From: Trichobilharzia regenti
Taxonomy: Eukaryota; Platyhelminthes; Trematoda; Strigeidida; Schistosomatidae
DNA length: 64,000 bases
Assembly: GCA_944472135.2 (NCBI GenBank)
Contig: OX235262.1
Span: forward strand, 69,936,887-70,000,886
Direction: 5' to 3'
A model generated the notes under the pieces. That model saw nothing but the letters and a program-made list of their open reading frames with translations, had not been told where the DNA came from and made no database searches. Positions within the stretch are counted from its first letter, which is position 1; every line of letters starts with the position of its first letter. Shown here piece after piece: positions 1 to 10,690 of this stretch. The position numbers and the translations under genes were made by a program.

Positions 1-1781
1 AACAGTGTTCTGACTAGGTTCTTTTTGTACTGGATTGGGACAAAGCTCTTGAAATGCATGTACTGTCCTGTCCATGAAGACTTTCTAAATATAGATCTTT
101 CGATTGTGCCATCATTCATTTTGGCTAGAAAAACGTCTAGGAATTTCATAGTATCGTTTTCCTCGTGTTCTACTGTGAAATTGAGATTTGGATGGCATGA
201 ATTGAATTTTATCAACATGTCTTCCGCTTTTGATCTGCTTTCACAGACAATAAAAATGTCATCAACATATCTTAGGTATACATTTGTTTCTTGTATATGT
301 TGCTGCAAAGCACCGGTTTCTAGGCGTGACAAGAATAAGTCGGCGAAAAGTGGTCCCAAAGGGCTTCCCATTGCGACACCATCAACTTGACGGAACAGAC
401 GCCCGTTGAATTGGAATTGGACATTTTTAGTACATAAAAGTAGTAATTTCCTCAATTCCGATGTTGGAATGGGTATGTCTTCAGCTTCTTTACATATGAA
501 GTCGATAGTCTCAACAACTGGCACATTTGTGAAAAGGGAGGTAACATCGAAAGAGACCAAATGCTTATCGGATACATTGAAATCTTTAATTTGATTGACA
601 AATTGAAATGAATCAGAGACTATATGTGTTCCGAAACGTTTCAACAATGGCTGCAACAGTTCACATAACCACTGTGCTAGTCTGTGGTACGGCGAGTTTA
701 TCATAGAGAGTATGGGTCTTAACGGCGCTCCTGGTTTGTGTATTTTTACGCGTCCGTATAGTTTTGGGATTTGTGACCCAATCGGTTTGATATTTCTATA
801 TGTGTTTTCGTCTATGTATTTATTTTTGAAGAGTTGTCGTAGATGCTGCACAATTTTCCTTTCGGTTGATAACGTTTGGTCTTTTGCATGGTTATCCAAT
901 TTGAATTTAGATTCATCGGCGAGAATTTGATGCATTTTTTCGAGATAATCTATCTTGTTCATTAGCACTACACTTTGTCCTTTATCAGCTTGTAGGATAA
1001 CAAGATTTTTGTCTTTTCGAAGCTTGTTTAAAGATCGCCAGTGTTCTTTGGTGATATGCGACTTTTGATTGGTCGGCATGACTCGAAATTGATGAGCGAT
1101 ATCAACCATCTTTGCTTTCAACCAGCTTTCGCTGTCACTGGACGTGGCATGTAGCCCCATAAGTTGATCATAAAGATTTTCGAATTGGCATTCGATATCG
1201 ATTTGCTTTATCTTCTTCATGGGAACACAGAATTTGAATCCCAATGACAGAATTTCTGCTTGTTCTTTTGATAGGGAAACATCAGATAAATTATGAACAT
1301 AATTAGATATATCCACTGGGAAAATTTCATTTGGCGGTTCCGGATAAAGTGACTTCTTCAGTTTCTTTACTTCTGATTCTTTTGTCTTTTTTGATGTGGC
1401 ATGCAGATATTTAGTGAATTTAATATAACATACGAAGTTTAAGTCATTTTGTACATTGATCAGTTTGCTTGACAATAGGCATAAATTACTGATTTCATCT
1501 GTTTCAGAAGACAAATGTGATTCAGCAAGACGGTAAAGATTCGCTCGTGTAGGTCTCAGATGATCTTTACGCAAGGATTTGTAAAATGTTCGAGGATAAA
1601 TATTATTCTGGATACATTCTTTCAAAAAATCTCGTCGTGCAGAGTGTTTAGCAATCCTGCACTTCAATTTCACTAGATCATTTAGTGCATTGATAGTGCT
1701 TTTTGGGAGACGCTTCTTCAAGAATTGAAAAGTTGGTTTATAAACCAGCTCTCTGTATACAATAGGAGATGGTGGTGACTC
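1..1781 (-). CDS. Penelope-like element reverse transcriptase, open frame cut by the window edge
   Basis: I translated this frame triplet by triplet and found no stop from 1781 down to 3 (593 codons); a TAA at 1782-1784 closes it upstream. The RT catalytic motif YVDD lies at 269-258, preceded by a GSPLGPLFADLFLS-type motif, which is typical of PLE reverse transcriptases. An N-terminal basic region (about residues 1-190) precedes the RT core. The C-terminal GIY-YIG nuclease expected of a PLE would lie left of base 1. The first ATG in frame is at 1220, about 190 codons in, so either an upstream exon, a 5' truncation at 1781 or a non-ATG start must be assumed. This is the least damaged PLE copy here. 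Family assignment is firm; activity is unknown. Confidence 0.85.
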
Positions 1782-1794
1782 TTAATCTACCATG

Positions 1795-1890
1795 GTAATA
1801 CGTTTTATTCTCTACTTGTTATTATTCTACCTCTTCTTCTTACTATTATTGTTATTATTATTACCATTATTATTATTCTTGATTCATCTA
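1795..1890. repeat. TTA/ATT-rich low-complexity tract
   Basis: A pyrimidine-strand run of TTA, TTC and ATT trinucleotides directly upstream of the PLE frame. The leucine- and phenylalanine-rich frame across it is a composition effect, not a protein. Confidence 0.7.
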
Positions 1891-2329
1891 AAACTATGCT
1901 TTATCAGTAAGATTATCTTAACTCACTTCAACACTATTAAAACTGTTACTATAACTATTACTATTGATATTAGTCTGTTTGCAATTCTCGTTATATTCCC
2001 TAATGACTAATTGTTTATCTAAGTGATGTAATTGAAGCGTAATGCAATTTATCTTAATTTTGATCTCTCATACTCTCTCTCCCCTTATCTATTTGAACAT
2101 GACCTGGAAAACATTCGCACGTGTCTTTCTGCATCATTAATTCAATGTAGTTTGTTTACTTATCAGTCTTATATCTCCCAATGTAATTTCAAAAGTATAT
2201 ATATCCGTGTATGTAGAGTATTCAGCTGACGAGTTCTACCGAAATTTGATGAATTCATTAAATCCTGCTTTATTAACCTTTATTGCTTGTTTTAAATTTG
2301 TATTGGGAAATAAATGTTTTCAATCCACT
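1891..2329. other. Unassigned stretch
   Basis: AT-rich sequence with no convincing coding or repeat signal. A CTGACGA...CGAAA string near 2226 resembles hammerhead core pieces but lacks a stem I, so I do not call it. Confidence 0.4.
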
Positions 2330-3260
2330 GTTATCCCATATAATGAGGGTACATCTGAGACCCTTCGTAGGATTCTTAATAAAGCAGGAATTAGGGTGGC
2401 TTTTTAACCTACAAACTCACTCACGGACGAGCTCTGTAGGTTAAAGGACCCAGTTGAACCAATTAGACAAAATAATGTAATTTACAAAATACCCTGCAAT
2501 GACTGTGAGTTAGGTGAACTACATAGGTCAAACTAGTAGGTTGGGGGTAGTCAGATTGTCAGAACATAGGAATTTGGCTAAGGTAAGAATGGTTGACCCT
2601 GAATAGTTAAGTAATTTAGAAAAAAGCTCAGCTATTGCACTTCACGCAATAACAAACAACCACACAATAGGGTGGGATAGGGTTAAAATTCTAAAAGGTA
2701 ATCTAAGTAGGTGGAGAGAGAAGTTGGTTACTGAATCCTTGTTCATTAAGTCTACACCAAACGCATGCAACAGAAATGACTCAATGCAAATACCAGAAAT
2801 ATGGAAGATAATATTACCGCCGGTCAAATCAGAAGAGGATAATAAATAATCTTAAAATTCTATTTGAATTCAAACACATCACAACATTCTAACAAGTAGC
2901 TTATTATGACTGTAAAAACATTCGTATTATTATTTCTGAATGTACTGATTTTAATCCAATATCTAATCGATTCCACACATGTATATAAATGAAAGAAAAA
3001 AGTTGTGTGAGTGAGTAACTTGATATGATTATGAGCAATAGTTTGTGCTTGAAACGTCATCGGTTAATATTACTGTGACTTATCAAAGTAAAATTCTATC
3101 TTTAGTGGAGTTATGCTCTACTACAGTGCCCAAGTTTTATACTTATATCAAATTATCAATGTTGTATTTCAAAATACCCAGTTTGAATCAGTTAAATCTG
3201 ACCCTGTGGTGTCAATATAATGTTATGCAACACGCTTTATTCTGTCAGGCGATGTTATGA
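2330..3260 (+). pseudogene. Decayed PLE copy: GIY-YIG nuclease remnant plus 3' terminal region
   Basis: The stretch 2332-2560 translates in pieces to the linker and GIY-YIG start of a PLE endonuclease: ETLRRILNKAGI, then a stop, then an RQNNVIYKIPCNDC-like string. That is the GIY strand followed by the cysteine pair seen in other PLE copies here. Stops and frameshifts follow, and more C-terminal coding relics run to about 2850. The rest (2850-3260) matches the 3' terminal region of the copy near 41.9-44.3 kb, including a hairpin followed by GAAAC. Dead copy. Confidence 0.75.
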
Positions 3261-3329
3261 TATAAAAATGGATGATAACATTTTTTTAAATTATTTCCAA
3301 AATGAATGATTTTACAAATAAATACATCT

Positions 3330-3342
3330 TTTTCAACCATCC
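3330..3342. repeat. Left target-site duplication of RTE LINE (13 bp)
   Basis: TTTTCAACCATCC here and again at 4282-4294 brackets the LINE exactly. Confidence 0.8.
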
Positions 3343-4281
3343 GGACTGGATAATGCGTCAGACAGTGGGAAACGAGAAGACAGGAATATCCTGGACCGAC
3401 GTGAAGAACCTAGAAGACCTGGATTTCGCGCGTGGATGATTTATGTTTGATGTCACACACAATCGAAGACTTGCAAGCGAAAACCGACAAACTGGTTGAA
3501 GAAGCAGCAAAGACAGGACTCCAAGTAAACATAGACAAGACGGAGGGTATGAAAATAACCAACCAACAACAGCAACAACATCCAGCACCAATCACCATCA
3601 ACGGGAGGGATTTGAAAGAGGTTACTTAATTAGCTTCACTTATCTAGGGAGCATTGTCTCAACTACAGCAGGAGCGGACGAGGATGTCAAATCGAGCGAG
3701 AATCGCGAAGGCAGGCGAGAAACACATTCATCAACCTGAAACCAATCTGGAAATCTTCGTCACTCAGCCAGCATCAACAACAAAACTCGGTCAGATTTTC
3801 AATACAAACGTCAAGTCAGTCAGTTCTTCTATACGGATCGGATCAGAAACTTGGAGGGCAGGTCACAAAGAATATTTCCGACAGCCTGTTGCAGACCTTT
3901 ATCAACAACTGTCAACTATCGCTCTATACTGAAGATCAGATGGCCGGGCTGGAAAGAATCCCCAGCAAGAAACTGTGGGAACAAACAAACCAATCGCCCA
4001 ACAAATATGCAGGAGAAAGTGGAGATGGATCGGACACTCGCTGAGGAGACCGCTGGGTGACATCGCGCGTCAAACCCTCGAGTGGAACCCGAAAGGGAAG
4101 CGGCGTGTGGGACGTCGGTGCAAGAGTGACATGGAGGAGATCGTGTGAAGAGGAGTTGAAAGAGTATGGACTAACATGGATGCAGGCGAAAAGTACAGCA
4201 GAAGACAGAAGAAAATGGAGACGTGCAGTTGAAGCCCTATGTTCCACTAGGAACCCAAGGGAGCAATAGTAATAATAATAA
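3343..4281 (+). mobile_element. 5'-truncated RTE-clade LINE (SR2/SjR2-like), frameshifted
   Basis: The element begins inside the RT domain (DWIMRQTVGNEKTGI), passes the palm/thumb region with the FTYLGSIVSTT motif, and ends with the RTE-type C-terminus (SWRRSCEEELKEYG, RRKWRRAVEALCS) in several frames. It finishes in AAT trinucleotides, as RTE elements do rather than in poly(A). A 13-bp target-site duplication flanks it. At least three frame changes and a damaged YADD region make it inactive. Orientation and 5' truncation are clear; the clade call rests on recognising the C-terminal motif. Confidence 0.85.
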
Positions 4282-4294
4282 TTTTCAACCATCC
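4282..4294. repeat. Right target-site duplication of RTE LINE
   Basis: Exact 13-bp copy of 3330-3342. Confidence 0.8.
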
Positions 4295-5130
4295 AACCAT
4301 TAGAATTTATCTGAAACTGTTAAGGGAAGTCCTGGAAGAAAAGTGTCGTACATTAATAAAATACCCTTCCTGGAAGAAAAACAAACAAATAGTCAGAAGC
4401 AACTCATGCTTATTTATTACTTTCACCAAAGTTGTTCACTATAAAGCCAACAAATTATCATCATACGAGTTTTCATACGATATAAATTATCTGAGATTCA
4501 AATTTAGACTTTTGCTTGAGGAAAGAAGGCTTCAAGCCTTTGTTAATCCTTTTTGAATAAGTATTTGTCCTTGTCCAAACCCTTCTTAAACAAGTTGATT
4601 GAAGATACAAACACCACCTCTTCTTGGAGTCGATTTAAAGATTTTATGACTCATTGGGAGATTCAGTACTCTACAAAGATATAGTTCCTTCTTGGCATTT
4701 CAAATCTCCTGATATATCTTTTGAGTTGTTCCAGCCTAATGAGAATCGACTAAGTCTATAGTTATTTCTTAGAATTTTGAACATTGTGATGCATGGTGAT
4801 CCCGCTTTAAGACAAGGTCTGATTGCCTGTATTCATTTTTTTTTCGGTATTGATCTATCCAGAGATTTTTTATAAAGTAGTGAACATTTCACTGGTGATT
4901 AATTATAGTAAAAGCCTTACGTATTACCCATAAGCATCTAAAACTACCACTGCACAACAACGTGTCATTGTTTTTCGATCATAACCCACTATGACTTCTG
5001 GATCCGTATGTGTCTGAACTGATGGAAGTGGTATTCTTTCTATGTCATCTGACATGACACTTGTGAAAGTTAATAAACTTCATGAAAACCATATAAGCAA
5101 GAAACTTTAGTGACATCTCACTTGCTGTCC
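4295..5130. other. No recognisable gene
   Basis: AT-rich sequence without sustained frames, tRNA-like boxes or recognisable repeat pieces. Nothing supportable is seen. Confidence 0.4.
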
Positions 5131-5139
5131 CTGTGTGGG

Positions 5140-5250
5140 GAATGTGTGTCGGTTGGAGTATCCTAGGGTGACATCGAGGAGATTATGTGAAAAGGAGATG
5201 ATAGCTACTGAAGCCCCATGTTTCACTCAGAAGATGAATGATTAGAGCTG
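5140..5250 (+). mobile_element. RTE LINE 3'-end fragment
   Basis: Short relic matching the C-terminal and 3' end of the LINE at 3343-4281 (GTCGGT..., GTGACATCGAGGAGAT..., then the AAGCCCCATGTTTCACT end), with an internal deletion. No coding capacity remains. Confidence 0.65.
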
Positions 5251-5389
5251 ACACCTACTGTCAATAAATTCTTCCACATATTCTACAGGTATAATGTGTA
5301 GATGCATACATTTAAACGATAACTGAGGGACATAATGCTGGGAGTGCGGCTATGCCAAACTTACACAGTATTTAAATTCCAAGGGGAAA

Positions 5390-6680
5390 TATACAAACAA
5401 ACTGAGGGAGTTATCATGGGGTCACCAATTCCCCGATTACGGTAGATATATTCATGGCTAAGTAGGGAAACATAGCGATTGAAACGTTCAGCCCCACCCC
5501 AAAAGTATGATAGAGGTATGTAGGTGAAATATTCGCTGTACTTAGAACACATGACATAAATAGATTTTTCGAACACATCAACTCGAAAGTGGAGGCATTT
5601 CAATTTACTTATGAATTGGAAAGTTAGGAAGGGAAGCTTCCATTGTAGACTGTAGCGTAAAAAGGGAAGAAGAAGAAGGGAAGTTCAACACTAATATTTA
5701 TAGGAAACTCACACATTCAAACTGATATTTAGACTTCCGATCATCCCATCTTATGTCAGCAAAAATAGGATTGGTGAAATGTCTGAGTAACAGGGCAAAA
5801 ACTAAATGGTACTAAGGAAAATCTGGGACAGAAAGTGGGTATATAAGAGAAGCTTTGAAACTTAATAATCACCCTGATAAATTGATCAGGAAGAATATAG
5901 GAAGATAAAAAAATAAAATAAATAATAATGGTAGTGAATTGATGATAATAATAATGATGTTAATGACGACATGAAAGTCATACATGCACAGGATAATGAG
6001 AACGGCAGCAATAGGGAATATAAACCATCAGTAGTACTTCCATACAAAGAAAGGATCTCGGAAACCGTACACAGAATTCTTAACAAGGCAGGAATAAAAG
6101 TGGCATTCAAATCCTTCCCACCGCCCACAAACTCAATTAGAAACAAACTTTGTCGGTTAACAGAACCCATTAAACAAAACAATATAGTTTATCTAATACC
6201 CTGTCATGACTGTCAGGTGAAATATTTAGGTCAAAGTAGTAGAACGGGGTCATCGTCAATCAGACTAGAGGAGCATAAAATCTAGCAGCAAAATCTAGAT
6301 TAATCGACCCTAAGAAGATAAGAAATCTGGAGAATAGATCAGCTAAATCACTATATGGAATCATACATAACTAACTATATGATAAGATGGTATAATAAGA
6401 TGACAGTCGTAAAATCCAATGCAACAGGGTGGAGGGAGAGACTGATAACGGGAGCTTTATTTATCGAGTCAACTGCAAATACGTGTAATAGAAACGACCC
6501 AATATCTGTGTCTACCCGAACATCTGGAAAATTCTACTACCCTAACGACGACGAATAGGAAAGAATAAAGAAAACTACATAACAAAATTTCGAAGTTGTG
6601 TGTCATTATAATTGACGAAATGATTAGGAACAATACACTAATTATGTTCGAAACTTTATCATCCAGTAAACAGTAGTATT
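5390..6680 (+). pseudogene. Decayed PLE copy with RT C-terminus and GIY-YIG nuclease
   Basis: Starts in the RT motif QTEGVIMGSPI, loses frame, retains thumb-region relics to about 5870, then has a clean 104-codon frame at 5971-6285 for the GIY-YIG endonuclease. Visible there are the linker (ETVHRILNKAGIK), the GIY strand (NIVYLIPCHDCQVKYLGQSS), the catalytic R of RTG and the EH of RLEEHK. A second open piece (6355-6558) carries the C-terminus. The 3' terminal region then continues past a SINE inserted at 6690-6873. Stops in the RT part and between the pieces make it dead. PLE GIY-YIG domains cut target DNA for insertion. Confidence 0.8.
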
Positions 6681-6689
6681 TATTTATTT

Positions 6690-6873
6690 TATTTTTGATT
6701 ACAGCTTGATTCCACACGGCATTTTTGGTACATGTATGTAGTTTTCATTATGTGATATCAGTAGCCCAAATTTAGCAGGCCGACCATAGATATCAGGTGT
6801 GCGTCGGCAAGGGATCGATCCCCAGACCATGTGCATAGTCAGCGAGAGTCATAACCGCTGTGCCACCGACACA
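6690..6873 (-). mobile_element. SINE family D2 inserted in PLE terminal region
   Basis: On the minus strand a tRNA-like head has a B box (GGGGATCGATCCC type) and an A box (TGGCACAGCGGTTA type), followed by the D2 tail that includes ATGTGTACCAAAAATGCCG and ends at a TTGATTCCACAC-type complement. It interrupts the PLE 3' region: flanking sequence rejoins as in the PLE copy at 57.3 kb. Confidence 0.75.
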
Positions 6874-6874
6874 T

Positions 6875-7261
6875 ACTTTCACTGTGTGATATATGTGTAA
6901 TAAACAAATTAATATGAAAGATAATTAAGGTAACTGGCTACCTTTGCATCTTGTGTTCATACTACAGTACGGTTTCTGATACGCTATTTTAATTTACATT
7001 TGTTGGTTATTTGTATGGATTTATAAGCACTAAGCCTAAGGGAGAAGCTGTTGCAAATGATTATTCTTTATTTTAATTATCCTTATTCTGGATAAATTAT
7101 AGGGATATTTCGATTATTTCTACTCTTATATGTAAGAGATAAGAGAAAGAGAGAGAGAGAGGGTGTTCATCGTAATACATTATTCATCTTAAGTGGTTAT
7201 GTTTACTTATGTGATTCTGGGTAACACTAGTGAGGATTACTTCGGTTTATCTAATAATTTC
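6875..7261. other. PLE 3' flank, GA microsatellite, unassigned DNA
   Basis: The first ~65 bases are the rest of the PLE terminal region (matches 57325-57380). A GA dinucleotide run lies near 7143-7163. The remainder is unassigned. Confidence 0.5.
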
Positions 7262-7340
7262 AATAGTTCTCTAACTAATATCAATCCATGATCCCACTTG
7301 AAATAAAATCGAATCCCTATAAAAACCAACTCTTGAAAAA
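7262..7340 (+). mobile_element. SINE family B 3'-tail fragment
   Basis: Matches only the B tail: AGTTCTCTAACTAATATCAA, then CGAATCCCTA and ACCAACTCTTGAAAA. The tRNA and ribozyme portions are missing. Confidence 0.6.
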
Positions 7341-7954
7341 ATTGAAAATAAATATGTCACGGCCAGCTGTTGTATACGTGTTTTTATTCTCTTGAGAACT
7401 GAATAAACACTCCTTAGTCTCTTGATATGATAAGGTATTATCCTCTTGTTAAATAGTAGTAATAATAAATAGTAATTATTACTATTCCAAATTACGTAAT
7501 AGGTGACACTATACTATACGACAGTCTAAAGTTTTCATAACATGCCCAATAATAATAAAAACTAAATAAAACAAAATATAATTTAGACTAGTAAAGCATT
7601 TTACACAGGTGTTTATTTTACTTGTTCATTTATTTATCTGTTTACATTAGTTTAAAATGATTACGTCATCAACTGTCGAGTTTTTTTTTGGGGGGGGGGG
7701 AATTCACACTTGATTTCATACAAGTACTTCAAAAAAGATACCTAGTTATTAGTTTAGCTAAGAGTTTATATCACCACTTTAGAATACAAATGTCTATTCA
7801 ATAATATTGACTAAAATGAAATCAACAGTATTAACAGCTGACATAATAACGATAATAAGCTATTTATAGTGGTTAAAATCATGTGTTAAGAGGATACTAT
7901 CACGTCTGTTAAATAATCCTTATTAATCTACTTTAACCAACTATCGGATAACAA
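7341..7954. other. Unassigned, with T8/G10 homopolymer junction
   Basis: No coding signal. A run of T directly followed by about ten G (7682-7700) is a likely assembly-sensitive site. Confidence 0.4.
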
Positions 7955-8069
7955 GTTAGCGACCATACCACTTTTGGTTCTTATCTGACCAGCAAAGTTA
8001 AGCAGTATTAGGTTAGGTTAATATTTGCATGGGTTAGGAGGCTGGGAATACCAGATGCTGCTGGCTCTT
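7955..8069 (+). pseudogene. 5S rRNA-derived relic
   Basis: The segment follows a metazoan 5S rRNA from near its start (GCGACCATACCAC) through the box A/internal control region (AAAGTTAAGCAGTATTAG), the GCATGGGTTAGGAGGCTGGG block and the 3' end (GGGAATACCAGATGCTGCTGG). A deletion after CATACCAC and many substitutions rule out a functional gene. It abuts a tRNA-headed SINE with no gap, so it may be a lone 5S pseudogene or part of a 5S-derived composite retroposon. Confidence 0.75.
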
Positions 8070-8285
8070 GTGTGTGCCTCTGTGGTTCAGTGGTAGAATA
8101 CTCAAGTTCGATTCCCTGTCAACACACTCCTAAAGTTTCCCTAGTTTACCAGCTGGTAATAAACTGAGAAAAAAGAGAAGGTTGGACAGTGAGGCTAACA
8201 GGCTAACCCATCCTGTTGAAAACGACACAACCGCTACTAAAGCTTCAGAACTTGAAGCCCAATATTCTACTGGGAATACAGGGCA
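8070..8285 (+). mobile_element. Diverged SINE family D1 copy
   Basis: tRNA-like head (GTGGTTCAGTGGTAGAATAC; AAGTTCGATTCCCTG) followed by the D1 body: CACACTCCTAA, GGTAATAAACTGAG, AGAGAAGGTTGGACAGTGAGG, ending CTTGAAGCCCAATATTCTAC. Older than the D1 copies near 21 and 40 kb. Confidence 0.7.
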
Positions 8286-8422
8286 AAAAAATCTATGCTA
8301 GTTACTGTTGGTAGTGCAACTGTATGTAGTGCGGCATATTTTGTCTGCATAAGTAGGCTGGAATACTGGTTTTAGACTACTCATTTTGTCAGAGATAGTG
8401 AAAAAAAAATTAGAAATACTTT

Positions 8423-8745
8423 TATTCAAGTCTTTGTTGCTACAGGATTCAGCCATGAACTGACATCGGACCATAAGAAAACCTGTGGGGAGTACTGGAC
8501 AGGGGGTTTCGTCCCAGTTTGGGACTATCCATCTATACGAACCCATCATCATGGTTCGAACCCAGGACCTCCTGGTTACAAGGCGAGCTCGTAGACCAAT
8601 AAACCAGTTAAACCCAATCCAATGGCCCATGAATTCCAACTTTTGCCAATTCACGATTTGGCGCGACCACTAGCGAATGTCATTACTGGCGAGTATTCGT
8701 CTTCACACCCGACCTGTTGTACCCTACTGGTCACGACTTGCTACT
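8423..8745 (-). mobile_element. SINE family B monomer with degenerate hammerhead
   Basis: Left end TTCAAGTCTTTG and the CAGGATT...CATGAACTGACAT block match the B terminus. On the minus strand a tRNA-like head (B box near 8540-8560, A box near 8600) is followed by a hammerhead relic at 8489-8535 that keeps GTCCCAAACTGGGAC, GAAAC and GTCCAGTAC but has lost the CUGANGA core. The 5' part is the GGTGCAACAGGTCGGGTGTG-type block also present at 60.2 kb. Confidence 0.7.
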
Positions 8746-8805
8746 AGAAACCAGTTTACTACCTACCTGAATAGGGTCAGTTACTGGTGAACATCCGATT
8801 GATAT

Positions 8806-8955
8806 TCAAGCGTTGATTTTCAGAGATTTGGTTGGTTTCAAGACTTCATCATGAACTGACATCATTTGCTGGGTTCGTACTGAGAAGAATCTCAAACTAG
8901 GATAAAACAGCTATCCAATACTCCCAGGTTTCCTAATGGTTAAGACAGTTCTACT
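8806..8955. mobile_element. Collapsed SINE family B palindrome
   Basis: A left-type B end (TTCAAGCGTTG...CATCATGAACTGACATC) is joined directly to a right-type ribozyme arm (GTTCGTACTGAGAAGAATCT, AAACAGCTATCCAATACTCC). It looks like an inverted pair that lost its centre. Confidence 0.55.
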
Positions 8956-9369
8956 CTATATCTACTTGTTCACTTCAACCATGTTTTTTTTCCTTTTAGG
9001 CTTACATTATCACTATTTACCTTTAGTACTATAGTGAACTCCAACAGCTTGACTAGATGCACCTATTGGACAAGGATTTATGAAGCTCTGTTTGTCTTTT
9101 CCTTTCTGCCTCATCTAATGGAACACTTTGATGTGTTTCTGTTAAAGCAGCTAAAAAAGACTTTATTCTTCCATGTTTTTATAAGTTACACATGACTAGG
9201 AATCAACTAATATAAAAATCCAGGCGTATTCCACATCAGTAACATATAGTTAAGTGTTTATTTGTTCGCAAGACTTTGATTATTATTAGTAGTTGTCAAC
9301 TAGTTAGACTATCTAATCAATAAGTTCTTTGATTAATAGTCGACATCATCATTCCTAAACCTCTCTAAA

Positions 9370-9485
9370 TGGGTAATGAGGCCTGTAAAGAGGGGTAGTT
9401 GGGAGTAAACATAAAACCACTGCTACCGAAACTTCAAAGGTGTAACTTGAAGCCGTACGTTCCACTGGGAACTTAAAGGAATCAC
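9370..9485 (+). mobile_element. SINE family D1 3' fragment
   Basis: Retains the D1 3' end: AAAGAGGGGTAGTTGGGAG, CCACTGCTACCGAAACTTCA, CTTGAAGCCGTACGTTCCAC. No head. Confidence 0.65.
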
Positions 9486-9699
9486 ATGGGTAATTAGGTG
9501 TAGTGAACACATTCAAAAATACAGGATCACAAAGTTGATTTTCATGTATTATATATATATATATACTAGTAGATATTTGGGATCTCATCTCATTGATCTG
9601 CAAGGAGGAAATGAATAAGATTCATTCGTTAAGAATTTAAAAACAACTCCAATAAATAACGACTGATACCTATTCAAACAGAAAGTCGCTCTCATGACA

Positions 9700-9840
9700 C
9701 ATTGTGGTATAGTGGATAATGATCTTGTGTTTGAAACGATGGATGTTACATTCGAGTTTCATTGATAACACTTCTGACTCGATGAAGAGTCCCATACCAG
9801 ACGAATTGTGCATCCTATATTTTACTATTTGCTACTACTA
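9700..9840 (+). mobile_element. Family A (Sm-alpha-like) SINE, degenerate hammerhead
   Basis: tRNA-like head (GTGGTATAGTGGATAATGAT; ACATTCGAGTTTCA) followed by the hammerhead position, where GATGAAGAGTCCCATACCAG and GACGAATTGTGCATCCTAT show a broken core (GAAA is now GAAT). Confidence 0.6.
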
Positions 9841-10298
9841 ATTGAAGGTGACAATCTAAATAAAATTCTTGTAAGAGTTGAATTATCGTTATTGTTTGTA
9901 ACGATAAATCCGTCTAACACCAGTTTTAGAATGTCATAGAGAAAGATGAACATCAACTGTCTTTCATAGATTGTATGTGAATTATGATATTACTTCTTTA
10001 TATGTTGATATGATATTATGGGACAGTCAGATATGTCTAGTTAACAACTGAGAGAAAACTTGGTAAAAAGCTATTTGTCAGTTTCGTCAGATTACTCGTA
10101 CTGAGTTCTATTTCCTACTCTAAAATTCAACACAAAAACTAACCTTCATTATGGACCAACATTGACGAAATTATAATTGGAAAGTAAGTAAACGATAAGA
10201 AATAGTTGTGTTTCTATTGGCTTCGAATTCTTCAACAGTATGAATAGATCATCCTCTACTGAGTCGAATCAAGAAATCTCAGTTATTACTACTCTTCA
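9841..10298. other. No recognisable gene
   Basis: No sustained frames or repeat signatures. Confidence 0.35.
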
Positions 10299-10690
10299 TT
10301 AGTACGCACCCACTGCCGGGGATCGAACCCAGGACTTTCTGGTTACAAGGCGAGCTAGCTCGTAGACTGGGATCCATTTCAATCGCCAGCTCATGAATTC
10401 TAGCTACTGCCAATTCATGACATTGTGAAGTGGTAGCACTGTCATGAATTGGCAGATGTTAGAATTCATGGGCTGGCCATTGGATCAGGTCCCAGAGGCT
10501 GAATGGTCTACAAGCTAGCTAGCTCTGTAACCAGAAGGTTCTGGTTTCGAACCCTGGCTGTGGGTGCGTACTGCCGATGATTCTCAAACTAGGTTGAAAC
10601 AGTTGTCCAGTACTCCCTGGTTTTCAATGGTTCTCTAACTGATGTCAATCTCAAACTCGTATAAACAAATCTGCATTTTCAAAACTTATT
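10299..10690. mobile_element. Palindromic SINE family B (inverted pair)
   Basis: Two B units face each other head to head around 10430: minus-strand arm 10299-10430, plus-strand arm 10440-10690. Each arm has A and B boxes (GGGATCGAACCC on the left, GGTTTCGAACCCTGG on the right). The arms are near mirror images and could fold into a stem of over 100 bp. The left ribozyme is truncated; the right one (10568-10613) is nearly complete. Confidence 0.75.
10568..10613 (+). ncRNA. Hammerhead ribozyme relic, near-intact core
   Basis: Stem I GTACTG (10568-10573) pairs with CAGTAC (10608-10613). The core is CCGATGA (U4 changed to C), GAAA is intact at 10596-10599, and stem III AC/GT with an AGTT loop and the GTC cleavage triplet are present. 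Stem II (TTCTC...AGGTT) is badly mispaired. Probably inactive or weak. Confidence 0.65.

Noticed and set aside
2226..2260. CTGACGA...CGAAA string resembling hammerhead core
   Set aside because: No stem I partner and no plausible stem II or cleavage triplet; treated as chance.
8298..8654. 118-codon minus-strand frame
   Set aside because: It crosses a SINE B copy, including its ribozyme and tRNA-like head; similar phantom frames occur at 39.4 kb and 60.1 kb.
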